From NCBI GenBank assembly GCA_949752735.1, contig OX457044.1, positions 13,379,294-13,443,293 on the forward strand: 64,000 nucleotides of DNA, in the 5' to 3' direction. Under the pieces are notes generated by a model. It saw nothing but the letters and a program-made list of their open reading frames with translations, was not told where the DNA came from and ran no database searches. Made by a program: the position numbers and the translations under genes. Shown here piece after piece: positions 54,788 to 64,000 of the stretch. The stretch's first letter is position 1; every line of letters begins with the position of its first letter. Source of the DNA: Lumbricus terrestris (Eukaryota > Annelida > Clitellata > Crassiclitellata > Lumbricidae).

Positions 54788-55589
54788 ATTGGCCACATCG
54801 TCTCATCATGAAATGCTTGATGTGGTCTTCCTACAATGCTTACATTGTAGCTGAAACTTTCAACCAACCACTTTCAACCAACCCAATCAGACTGGCAAAC
54901 AGGCCAGAACCTTTACTGACTTCCTTGATGATTTATGCACTCAGCTTGTTGGTAACCTCAGAAGCAGTTCGGCAATCATTGACAGAAGGTTCGGCCGCTT
55001 ACAAAATGCTGTTCACTTTCCAGATATTCATTCCACCAGAGGCAACACGCAACAACACAAATGTTGTCTGCAGAACAAAATTTAAAAAATTTGCACAGTC
55101 ATCAAATCCATATTTACTGAAAACGGCGAACCTGCATTCAATGACAAAAACTGTCTTTCGATGTTCTGACTGCAAAGAGTATTGGTAGGTCTATCTGTGC
55201 ACTCGCTGTTGGTCAGATTGTCATTCAAAGAAGGTGTTTAGGTGTCAAAGTATTTCACACAATGAGTGACTAACTAATTTCACGTGAAAATTTATTTAAA
55301 AACCATTTCCGAAAATTTACGGTTTTTTATCAGGGATTCCAGCAGTTTTTATGTACAGGCAACTAGGGTTCAAAGGGGAGGCATTTTGTTGTATCAATGA
55401 TGTTGCTTATAATTTGACTGATTGTAACTTGCACAATGCACATTGTAAACTTTTATGTAGTGCTGCCCCAACTGTCACTATATACCCACAGTCGGATGTC
55501 ATTATTACTCAAGAATAATCAACCAACACCATGAGAGTAAGCAAGCGACATTTCTCGACATGCAGACTGCCGAAAATGCAGCTGCAAAA

Positions 55590-56600
55590 TGTGAATTCTT
55601 CATGAGTTTTGATCCACCTGGGTGCATCTTGTACTGTTGCACATGAACAGCCCCCCCATCTACATGTACGTACATCACAAAAAACACATACTATTTCAAA
55701 GGATAAAGAAAGGATGAGCTCTCTATTGCAAGATCTCCACCTTTGGATGTCAGCAAACAGACTTAGCCTTAATCCTTCCAAGACCCAATTGATTTGGTTT
55801 GGAACCAAGCAACAATTACATAAGCTTGATCTTCAATTACTAGCCATATTATTTCCTGACTTTACCTTTTCTTCTAGTGTTCATGATCTGTGTGTCACAC
55901 TTGACAGTGCTCTGACATTTACTGAACACCTGTCACTCTTGACCCGATCCTGTTACTATCACTTGAGACGACTTAGGGCAATTAGAAGATCTGTGTCCTC
56001 TAAAGTGTTTACGACTATGGTACATGCCTTTATCTCCTCACGGATTGACTACTGTAACTCCCTACTAATTGGGCTTCCTAAGGTTCGCTTGTCATCTGTG
56101 CAATCTGTCCTAAATTCTGCTGCTAGACTTATTGCACGACTTCCTTGATACTCGCACATCTTCACATACATGACTCATGACCTTCATTGGCTTCCGATCT
56201 TTGCCCGAATCAGATACAAGGTCTTGCTCCTAGTTACTAAGTCCCTGCAGGGCTTAGCGCCTAAATACCTGTGCGACTTAATGTGTAAGCCTCTTTCTGC
56301 AAGATTTTCATGCCCTCTTCATTCTGCTGACCGCTTTGATCTATTTGTACCCAGATCACGAACCTCATTAACCCAACATCGGGCTTTTGCTATTGATGGT
56401 CCTTTAATTTGGAATCACCTTCCTTCTGAAATTCGTGGCAGGATTCTTGTAGGAAATTCACCTGCATCTTTTCGCTGCTTGAAGACTTTTCTTTTTTCAT
56501 GGGCCTGTCACGCTGAGAGTGCTTCTGAATAGCTCTGCTGTGAGAAGCGCTTTACAAATGCTTTATTAGATTAGATTAGATTAGATTAGATTAGATCACC
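55590..56600 (+). pseudogene. CR1-like LINE, C-terminal half, nearly open, (AGATT)n tail
   Basis: One frame from 55609 to 56532 has a single TGA at 56146. It encodes HLWMSANRLSLNPSKTQLIW, VHDLCVTLDSALTFTEHLSL, IDYCNSLLIGLPKVRLSSV, SAARLIARLP(stop)YSHIF, LHWLPIFARIRYKVLLL and AIDGPLIWNHLPSEIR. The 3' end is GAAGCGCTTTACAAATGC plus six AGATT units. The stop lies at a position normally Arg (RLPRYSHI), so CGA to TGA is likely. It is among the youngest LINE copies in the window. Confidence 0.9.
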
Positions 56601-58270
56601 AGCCTGAATTCTGCATTAACAATCCAGTTTGACAGGTCTGGGATCTCTTCTTCACCACTCAACATTGCAGGAAGTACTTCATCTTCCGAGATGAGGGAGC
56701 TGGTGATGACTGAAGCATTGTCATACGTTCGATTGCTAGCAATATCTCCAACCAGAAGCTACATGTACAGATTCCACCTTTTTTAGTGACGTCCAGAACT
56801 CTTCAAATTGATGAGGAATTGATTTGTATCTGTTCATGCCCAGTGGCATAACAACTTAGCCGGGAGCCCGTGAGCATTCTAAGCTTGGGGGCCCTATCTA
56901 TTAACGAGACTAAATTTTTTAGTGAAAACAATGAGGTGGCTATTTCGAACTACAGTTTACTCACCGTATAAATAAATTTGTTATTTATACTGTGCTTTAC
57001 TGTGTAAACCTTTGATTATACCAAACTGTAGATCTCTTTCGTGTAATTTGTACAGCAAGCTTCATCCTAAAGCGAGTGCTGAAGTGATTTCTAAGGTGCG
57101 TTTCCTAAAGTTTCATTTATAAATTCCAATCCACAGTTCAAGCACAGGCGCAATCACCCTATGGGACCCACGGGACGCGCCCCTCCCAACTACGAGTGGT
57201 CCCCTAACTTTATTATTATGGTCCCCCCTCAACTTTTAGGACGTGGTTCATTTGGTTCCCCCAACTTTTAGGACGTGATTGCACCTATGAGTTCAAGGTA
57301 CATTAATGTTCAATACAAAACAAGAAAACAGCGAAAATGTATTGACCAAATTAACTTATCGCTTATCTATAGTTGTTATGAGTAGAAAGGAATGAAAACT
57401 GCAAAATGTCTGTAATGTTTAATGTGCGTCGGTCACTTGGTTTGCATAATTATAAGCTTAGAGATACTGAAAGAGACAGACTGCGACAGGGACACAGAGG
57501 GAGGGAGGGAAGGAGGGAGGGAGGGACAGGGACACAAAGGAAGGGAGGGAGGGAGGGATGGAGGGAGGGAGAAAACATACTATTTCAAGCATCATTCCCT
57601 GATGCGGGATTGAATGAGCGGAAAAGCATGGTAAAGTGATGTATGCACCTCTGGTTGTGCACTAGAATGCAGGGCTGTTTTTAAGGAATCTTTAAAACTG
57701 CACAACTCCTTCTTTCCTATCCCATCTTCCATGGTAAATTACTTCCAATCGGATCTTTTTTGATAATTTTAACTGTAGAGAAGTGCTGTTACAACAGCAC
57801 AAATCCATTTAGAACTGCACGTTAAAAAAAGCCCTGCTAGGATGAACCTAGACCTCTCTGGATGAATGTAACCTCAGCTGCCTCATGTACAACTGCACGA
57901 GTGTTGACTTCAACTACGGCTCAAATACTAGCATTTCAGATGACCCATAGGGTCCTGACAGACACCACACATGCGTTCCTCTGAGAACCTGGGTATTATT
58001 CATCATATCCATCCATCATACAAGCTGTAATGGTTATATGGTTAGACTGCAGGAGCTGCAGTCTGAAACTATAAATCGGAAAAATACCTGAAAATTTTTT
58101 AATAAGCTGAACTTGGGGTCCCTAGGATCTCGGGGGCCCGTGAACTTTGTCCACCCTCGTTACATCGTTATTACACCACTCTTCATGCCAACAATTTCGA
58201 TGCCTGATGCTGAGTCAGCACACCTCTTCCGCTCCTCTTCCATAATCTAAATGTAGCACATGGATGAACT
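56601..58270 (-). pseudogene. Unidentified coding remnant, split by hAT
   Basis: Removing the hAT element joins minus-strand frames: ADSASGIEIVGMNRYKSIPH then QFEEFWTSL. A shifted frame follows: IASNRTYDNASVITSSLISE, DEVLPAMLSGEEEIPDLSNW. The composition looks protein-coding, acidic and hydrophilic, but the family was not recognised. It could be a transposase or a host exon. Confidence 0.4.
56841..58181. mobile_element. hAT element with 8-bp target duplication
   Basis: TTCATGCC at 56833-56840 and 58182-58189 flanks ends CAGTGGCATAACAAC and (complement) GAGTGGTGTAATAAC, with GGGGGCCC near both ends. A GGGA-rich microsatellite lies at 57500-57572. No transposase was recognised. Confidence 0.88.
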
Positions 58271-58299
58271 TCATATGTTGACAAAGGCAGGGGTTATTT

Positions 58300-58950
58300 T
58301 AAGGAATTTTCTCAACTGCACATTTAATGACGTATTTTGAAACTGGACATAAGAAAGTCCTTGACCAAAGTTTCGCTAGCAGGCCTATGTAAGGGTACGT
58401 CTAAATGTTGCTTTTCTGCTCTCAAACCCTGGTCATTAAGATCAACTTGATATTGTTTTGCTAAAGCTAAAGCTAGCAGACAAGATGAGATATTTCCCTA
58501 AGAAATAAAATCTTTGAGCTAATTTCAAATTTTGTATAAAATATAACCCACTAACTGCAAAATACGATGAAAGACCGATAACTATCATTAGCAAACCTCC
58601 CAAATGGTCATTATTGATCGATAGACCTGTACTGACACCCACATCAACACGAATATGTACTGTTTAGGCCAATAGCAGTTTTAGCCAGGAGCCGCGTCGC
58701 CGATCGACATGTAAATGATATTTTACCACACCATGACTTGGCTTAGGGTACGACTGCTGGAAATGTTATATGCTACAAGCTCTGGTGTCATTCATTCATG
58801 AGAACCAGAATCTGTGTGTGAACATAGCCGCAGACTTGGTCCTGGGTTTGTGGAAACGAACGAGCGACCGAAGGACAATAATTTCCAATGCACGAGCACC
58901 TAGCTGGGTAGGGGTTTTGAAAGGTGATGTACTAATCCCATTTTCGAATT
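58300..58950. other. No supported feature
   Basis: A minus-strand frame at 58442-58642 has a hydrophobic segment (GGLLMIVIGLSSYFAVSG). It was considered as a signal-peptide exon but lacks clear splice evidence. Confidence 0.4.
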
Positions 58951-58954
58951 TTGT

Positions 58955-59575
58955 TTAATTTGCACACTGCACCGGTGGTATTCAAAATTGTAATTTAGCG
59001 AGGTTGCTCATCATTTCAGTGCTGATAGTCATGGCTTAGGATTTTAATAAGTGTCCCGTCCCATTGTTTAAATATCTTTTGCAACATTATAATGGCAACT
59101 TTTAGACTGTGATCTTAAAAAATTGCTCACAAATTTCACGCCAAAAGGCATGGTTTGAGACTTCAATAAATGCCCCTCCCCATTGTTTACATTTCTGAAT
59201 TTCCACACTGTAACTGTCATCTGAACAAAATTGCTCTTTTTAAATGCTGGCAGCTATGGTTTTTAGAGTTTAGAGAGTCTCCTCATAATTGTTTAAATTT
59301 TTTCATTTGCACGCTGTTAATCTGGCATTCAAAGCTGTCATTTGAAAAAAAATTCATAATTTTCTTTTCTCGTCCATTGTTTGAAAAAAGTCATTTGCCC
59401 ACTGTTGTGATAGCAATTTAGGCTGTTACCTTGACAAATTCAATCATAATTTGGTACTCAGAGACGTGGTTTAAGACTTGAATAATTCCCCCTACATGTA
59501 TCTTAATTTTTTATTTACACAACGAAATGGTGGCAGTTTAGGCTGTCATCGGTATCGAAATTGATAATTATGGAC
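58955..59575 (+). repeat. Degenerate tandem repeat, about five units of 110-130 bp
   Basis: Units share, in order, CATGGYTTAAGACTTNAATAA, CCCYCCCATTGTTTAAAT, TTTGCACACTGTT, a TGGCA/TTTAGGCTGTCAT segment and AAAATTNATNATAATT. Heavy divergence indicates an old satellite. Confidence 0.75.
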
Positions 59576-59579
59576 AAGC

Positions 59580-60734
59580 AGTGGAAAACACCGTAGAAAT
59601 CTACATATAATAATGCTTGTGATAATATTTCTGAAATATTTGGGGGGTATAAGATATAAGCATCTCCGTCACCACCACAAGTTCCGGGTTCCGTTCCTCG
59701 ATCCTATCCCATCTAAGTCTACACACCTGTGCGAGATGCTAGTTCAATAACATAGGAGTACGTGTATCTTTCAGATTCCGAGGATGGTGATTTTTGGATG
59801 GGATCACATAAACTCAAAAAGGGTGCGTGTAATATGGGGACATATGGAGAATTTGGAAGAAAATTTGAGTATGCATTGACCTACAATCCTACATCATGTA
59901 TGTATGTATTGGATAGCCTGTGTGGCTGAAAGGCTATAGCTCAGTCTGGATGTCTGCCTGATTAATTCTTTTCTTTTAATCGCCTGTTTCCACTTAGATA
60001 CTTCGGTTGTTATATTATAGCAGACTATTTTGCTTTATGCGTCTGACTGTCTACGTCCCTTCCAGCTTCAGCTTGTCAGAGTAAGCGGTATAAGCAGGAG
60101 AAAAGTAGACTACGATGGCCAAGAAGTTGTCATTATGGTATGAAGGATAACCCCGGCCTTTACAACTTTATCAGGATATCAACCTACAGTAGACCTTGAA
60201 TCTGCATCCGCCCATACATTTAGCCTACTGCAAATTCTTCTGGCTGTAGCCTATGTGTGATTTTTAGCAGAACCTTGTCTTCGATTACATCACCCATTTT
60301 CCCCGCTCTTACTTCATGCACACGGGTGACCTTCGCCGTATCGGTCTAATGCTTGACTTGAAAACCGCATGTAATCACCATATCTATTATAGTTCACGCC
60401 AAATTTCAACAGGCCTGCTCCTTTCCTTAACATAAATATCACCCAAATAAACCACCTCAAAGATGTTCACTTTGGGTTGTTACTATCGTGTTTGTGTTCA
60501 ACGTTTTACCACAACTTCTCATCGGTTCACGCAACTAGGCAAAAAGTAACTGCACAAGATCTGATTTTCAACTGCACAAATCTCTTTCCCAACTACACAC
60601 TTTGTGTCCAGCTGCACGTTAAAATAACCCCTGGACAAAGGGGAGAAGTTGAGATTTATGATGGCATCAATGACTCTAGCAATATTGGCGTATTATGCGA
60701 GTAGCATCTGCTGCATCCTAGATATGAAATCTAG
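59580..60734. other. No recognised feature
   Basis: Short frames only, with no domain or repeat similarity noted. Confidence 0.45.
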
Positions 60735-60965
60735 AGGTAGTTGAATAAGATCAACTTGACAAGGGCACAAATGTAGGTTGGAGCTTTACCTAGAAACATT
60801 TTACATGTAAGAAAGAGAATCTTAAACTGCATGCAAGCAGTTAAGGAAAGCCAATGAAGGTGTTCAGCCATTACCCTCAAACTATGAGAGAAATGAGAAT
60901 GGTAGACAATCAAACAGGCAGCTGCATTAAGTGCAGAGTTCATCTGGTAAAGCAGGATGCACAAA
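60735..60965 (-). pseudogene. CR1-like LINE fragment
   Basis: The minus strand encodes NSALNAAACLIVYHSHFS, MAEHLHWLSLTACMQFKI and GKAPTYICALVKL, matching the SAARL...LHWLPL...APKYL order of other CR1-like copies. Confidence 0.78.
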
Positions 60966-61034
60966 AAATATAAGTCCTCCTATGTTCAGGGTGTGTATAT
61001 TCTTATTACCAATATTATTATTATTAACATCATT

Positions 61035-61260
61035 ATTATAAGGAAGTTTACATAGCGCTCCTTCAAGATAGAACTTTCAGAAGCGCTCACGGCCTAACCT
61101 TCGTCTAATTACGACAATTTCAAAAAATTTTAAGTACAAAGTAGAGCAGCCCTTGACACTGAGTGCAGTGGAACAGAGAGATCATTCCAAGTAATAGGAC
61201 CATAGACTGAAAAAGAAGGGCACTGTCTGATAGCAGGAAACCAGAAGCTGAACTTGGTTC
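61035..61260 (-). pseudogene. CR1-like LINE 3' end
   Basis: The minus strand keeps FSVYGPITWNDLSVPLHS and a 3' end with GAAGGAGCGCTATGTAAAC, followed by an ATT-type tail at 61010-61040. Confidence 0.68.
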
Positions 61261-61420
61261 TTATAACTATAGTTATATTCATTCTATTCTGTAATTTGTA
61301 AAATTATAACAAATGAGAAAATCGAATTCAGAGAACATTCATGTTATGACAGTCATTAGCAAACATTACTTGATTCTTCTGTAATTTTGCTGGTCAATAA
61401 ATGGTTATATACATTATACA

Positions 61421-62364
61421 GGGTAGGCCATAAAAAAGTAAGCCCCTACGGTTTTTTGCACATATCTTGGCCAGAAGTAAGAATTTCTAAATGACAATTC
61501 ATATCTACACATGATGGCCAGATTTCATCAAAATAATTTCAAACAGAACAAAAGTTATACCACATTCAGTGAGGCCACCACCGTTTTTTAACAATTCAGT
61601 AGGGTAACGCAACAAAAATTAACAAAAACACAATTTTATTAAGTCTCATCTCAAATATTTGTTATCAGATAGCCTTGATTTTGCCAGATGATCATTAATA
61701 TTACTATTTAAAAAAGAAACAGGGTACCAGCGTAGCTGCACGTCACTGAGAAGTCACTTAGCAAGATGACAATCAAATTGGTAAATAAGGAATCTGTCAG
61801 ATTAATCAACAGGTCCATCAAGAACTTTGCAAAGAGACTCAACAGAAGTTTTGGCACTGGTGGTGGGCACATTGAACACAAGTTGTGAAGCACTACCAAG
61901 TTCATTTGACAACAGTTATTTGAGATGAGACTTAATAAAATCGTGTTTTTTGTTACTTTTTGTTGCGTTTCATTTTTGAATTGTCAAAAAACGGTGGGTG
62001 GCCTCACTAAAAGTGGTATAACTTTTGTTGTGTTTGAAATATTTTGATGAAATCTGACCATCTTGTGTAAATATGAATTGTCTTAGAGCCTGTAAAATTT
62101 CATTACGAAATTCTTACATCTGGCCATGATATTGGCAAAAAACCTAATTTTTTTGCGTTTCGTTTTTGAATCGTCAAAAAAGGGGTGGGGAGGCCTCACT
62201 AAAAGTGGTGTAACCTTTGTTGTGTTTGAAATATTGTTATGAAATCTGACCATCATGTGTAAATATGAATTGTCTTTAAGCCTGCAAAATTTCATTCCGA
62301 AATTCTTACTTCTGGCCAAGATATGGAAAAAAACGTAGGGGGTTACTTTTTTATGGCCCACCCT
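61421..62364 (+). mobile_element. mariner-family fold-back element with transposase C-terminus
   Basis: TA-flanked inverted ends ACAGGGTAGGCCATAAAAAA and ACAGGGTGGGCCATAAAAAA extend as long arms of roughly 240 bp that meet near 61665 and 61915. The right arm contains a second tandem copy of the subterminal segment (about 62050-62160). Between the arms the plus strand ends a frame with SIKNFAKRLNRSFGTGGGHI and EH, resembling C-terminal tails of Tc1/mariner transposases. The rest of the transposase is lost. Confidence 0.82.
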
Positions 62365-62369
62365 GTATA

Positions 62370-63530
62370 TATATATACGTACATTAATCTATATGCCTAT
62401 TTATGATTTAATTAAGTGGAAACAATCATTGCGACTGATAGCATAGGTGCGGCATGTTGCTTATATTATTAGCATATACCTCAAAGAAATAAAAATGCAA
62501 GAACTTACAAAGAAGCATTAATATGCCTAATAATTAATTGCGCCCAAGAACAATCTAGACTTGGACCGATATATTATGCGAGCCCTTTCAAAATGCTATA
62601 AAGAATTTTTATTATCTACCTACTTAGACAATAATTGTTCCTACAAATATCTCGTACGTTGCGCTTTAGGTAAGAATAAATGTTATTTATGTTAAGCTAT
62701 CAAAGGCCAGTAGACCAACTAATCAAACTTGCTGTAGATGTATAATTATGATAAAAGATCGCCAGTTTATCCTTGCTTACCAAAACTGACACAGCATTTA
62801 TTCATGTTAAGGTAGCTATTGTAGGCGATCACTATTGCTGAATAGGTATTAATCTAAAGATGCCTGCAGTTTGTCCTTATCACTATTTGAGCCATACAAC
62901 CACTTTGCAATTTTATTCTCCATAATGTAGAAGAATGTATATATCCAAATTCTTTCCTAAGCTGATGCAAACTAACGTTTTTAGCCAAACGTAACTAAAA
63001 AAATCAGCAACAACAACGAAACATTTGAGGGTTTCGCTAGATGCGCGTGCGCAATATCGAAGGCCAGTCTCGTGAGATGTCTCGTTAATCCCAATCAGAC
63101 TCTCAGAAAACTGGTTTAGAGGCGTGGTTTGAATTATTATAATTTTGCTAAGTAGGCATTAAATAACTTTTAATTTGGGTAACACAGCTTACCAGGACCA
63201 TCCAACAGCATATTGGAGACATTTATTAAGTGGTACACATGGCTACAAGAAATAATCCATTCAGCATAATATGACAACTTGGTCCTTCATGGCGAATTTT
63301 GACTTTGAAAACATGTTCATTTGGCCATTGTTTCAGAGCAAATCTTGACACCACATGCATCAAAAGTCATTTTCCATACGGTACTAAATATTTGAATTAA
63401 AAATTTCTAATTGCACATATTGAAAGTAGATATATTTTTAAACAAAAATACACCATAAAATAATATTCCATATTTTTTACCCATCTCAACTATTTCAGCT
63501 TCTAGCGCAGTATTCAGGAAGTGCTAAGCA
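62370..63530. other. No recognised feature
   Basis: AT-rich sequence with no coding or repeat signature identified. Confidence 0.45.
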
Positions 63531-63539
63531 ACGGGTTTT

Positions 63540-63935
63540 GAGCCTCGGCGCCATATTTTTTTAAACCTCTATTGGCTTCCTCTAACAGGAAATATATATA
63601 TTTATATTTATGTCTGATATATATCTTGCTGATGTATATATATAATTATATAATATTATATATATAGGTCTGACTGACGTAATTCTCCGGCCTCTGTCAG
63701 CTTCCTCATATCGTCATTTTTGCTCTTAAAACAGATTTAACCTTCTAGTTCTTTATACTACAACAGCTATGGTTCATCTCGATTGGTCCCTCTCTTTGGA
63801 ATACATTGTTCCCATCTACTCGATCTCAAATTCTAGCTGGTAATCCCTCCTCCTTCTTTGCTGTTTGCAAAACCTAGTTCTTATCACATAATCTTGCACA
63901 CTGGGAGCACCTCTGAATCGATCAATTTTACAGGC
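63540..63935 (+). pseudogene. CR1-like LINE, C-terminal end with internal AT repeat
   Basis: Plus-strand frames retain LYWLPLT at 63565, then after a TATATA tract (63590-63666) RPLSASSYRHF, PSLWNTLFPSTRSQILAG and AHWEHL, ending with CTGGGAGCACCTCTGAA. It is a degraded copy. Confidence 0.68.
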
Positions 63936-64000
63936 ATATAGCCAGTAATATCAATTCGTATTCATGGGTTCCCTTCCAGCCCCGTGTGCGGGGCTGGAGG

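Larger units (their letters stand above)
53405..55265 (+). pseudogene. piggyBac transposase C-terminal remnant, split by hAT
   Basis: The plus strand has NDRMAKLHR at 53410-53440 and, after the hAT insertion, MKCLMWSSYNAYIVAETF, VVCRTKFKKFAQ and the Cys-rich end KTVFRCSDCKEYW, (stop) YLCTRCWSDCHSKKV at 54808-55225. It is homologous to piggyBac element 2, which has QNDQMTKLYRS and MFMKCLMWCCYNAYI. No termini are preserved. Confidence 0.87.

Noticed and set aside
58442..58642. Minus-strand hydrophobic frame as the missing signal-peptide exon
   Set aside because: The position is suitable, but the hydrophobic segment is internal and no convincing phase-1 donor was found.
61708..61905. Minus-strand hydrophobic frame inside the mariner element
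   Set aside because: The plus strand carries the transposase C-terminal signature, so the minus frame is its shadow.

Overview
This window is animal nuclear DNA, most likely from an invertebrate or early-branching metazoan. Protein-coding information on the minus strand is cut into short exons with GT/AG borders. Nearly all the rest is layered transposable-element debris: CR1-like, RTE-like and restriction-like-endonuclease LINEs, CORE-like SINEs, piggyBac, hAT, mariner, Mutator-like and Helitron elements. There are no operons, bacterial genes, rRNA genes or credible tRNA genes. The species cannot be fixed from sequence alone.

The only recognisable host gene is a minus-strand immunoglobulin-superfamily membrane protein that runs from 53312 down to at least 5300. 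Seven exons (53136-53312, 45858-45974, 43905-44019, 31183-31382, 23589-23720, 19459-19611, 6601-6942) join in compatible splice phases into one open frame of 412 codons holding four Ig domains. An exon at 5300-5565 then adds a transmembrane helix and a basic cytoplasmic stretch. A symmetrical 63-nt exon at 5790-5852 may be optionally included. The 5' end (signal peptide and any further domains) lies above 53312 and was not found. The 3' end may continue below position 1.

The introns are a nested transposon graveyard. At 1-5275 there are RTE-like and CR1-like LINE fragments. At 7140-13862 four same-orientation copies of a LINE with a restriction-like endonuclease are joined head-to-tail through (ATT)n tracts, and one of them is split by an RTE-like LINE with a 9-bp target duplication. 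At 13.9-19 kb an opposite-strand copy is split by a CR1-like LINE and a hAT element. At 20-27 kb lie short-unit repeats, two piggyBac elements ending in TTAA, and a LINE hit by piggyBac, hAT and a 73-bp retrocopy. At 27-37 kb there are CR1-like LINEs, a Helitron with a G-rich core and a SINE. At 38-43 kb two more restriction-endonuclease LINE fragments meet at (ATT)n. At 43-49 kb lie two SINEs, a 31-bp satellite, a Mutator-like element and RTE-like LINEs. At 53-64 kb there are piggyBac, hAT, CR1-like and mariner remains and a degenerate satellite.

The best leads outside the Ig gene are the (ATT)n-punctuated LINE arrays and a set of 73-91-bp LINE 3'-end insertions, each with a direct target duplication.
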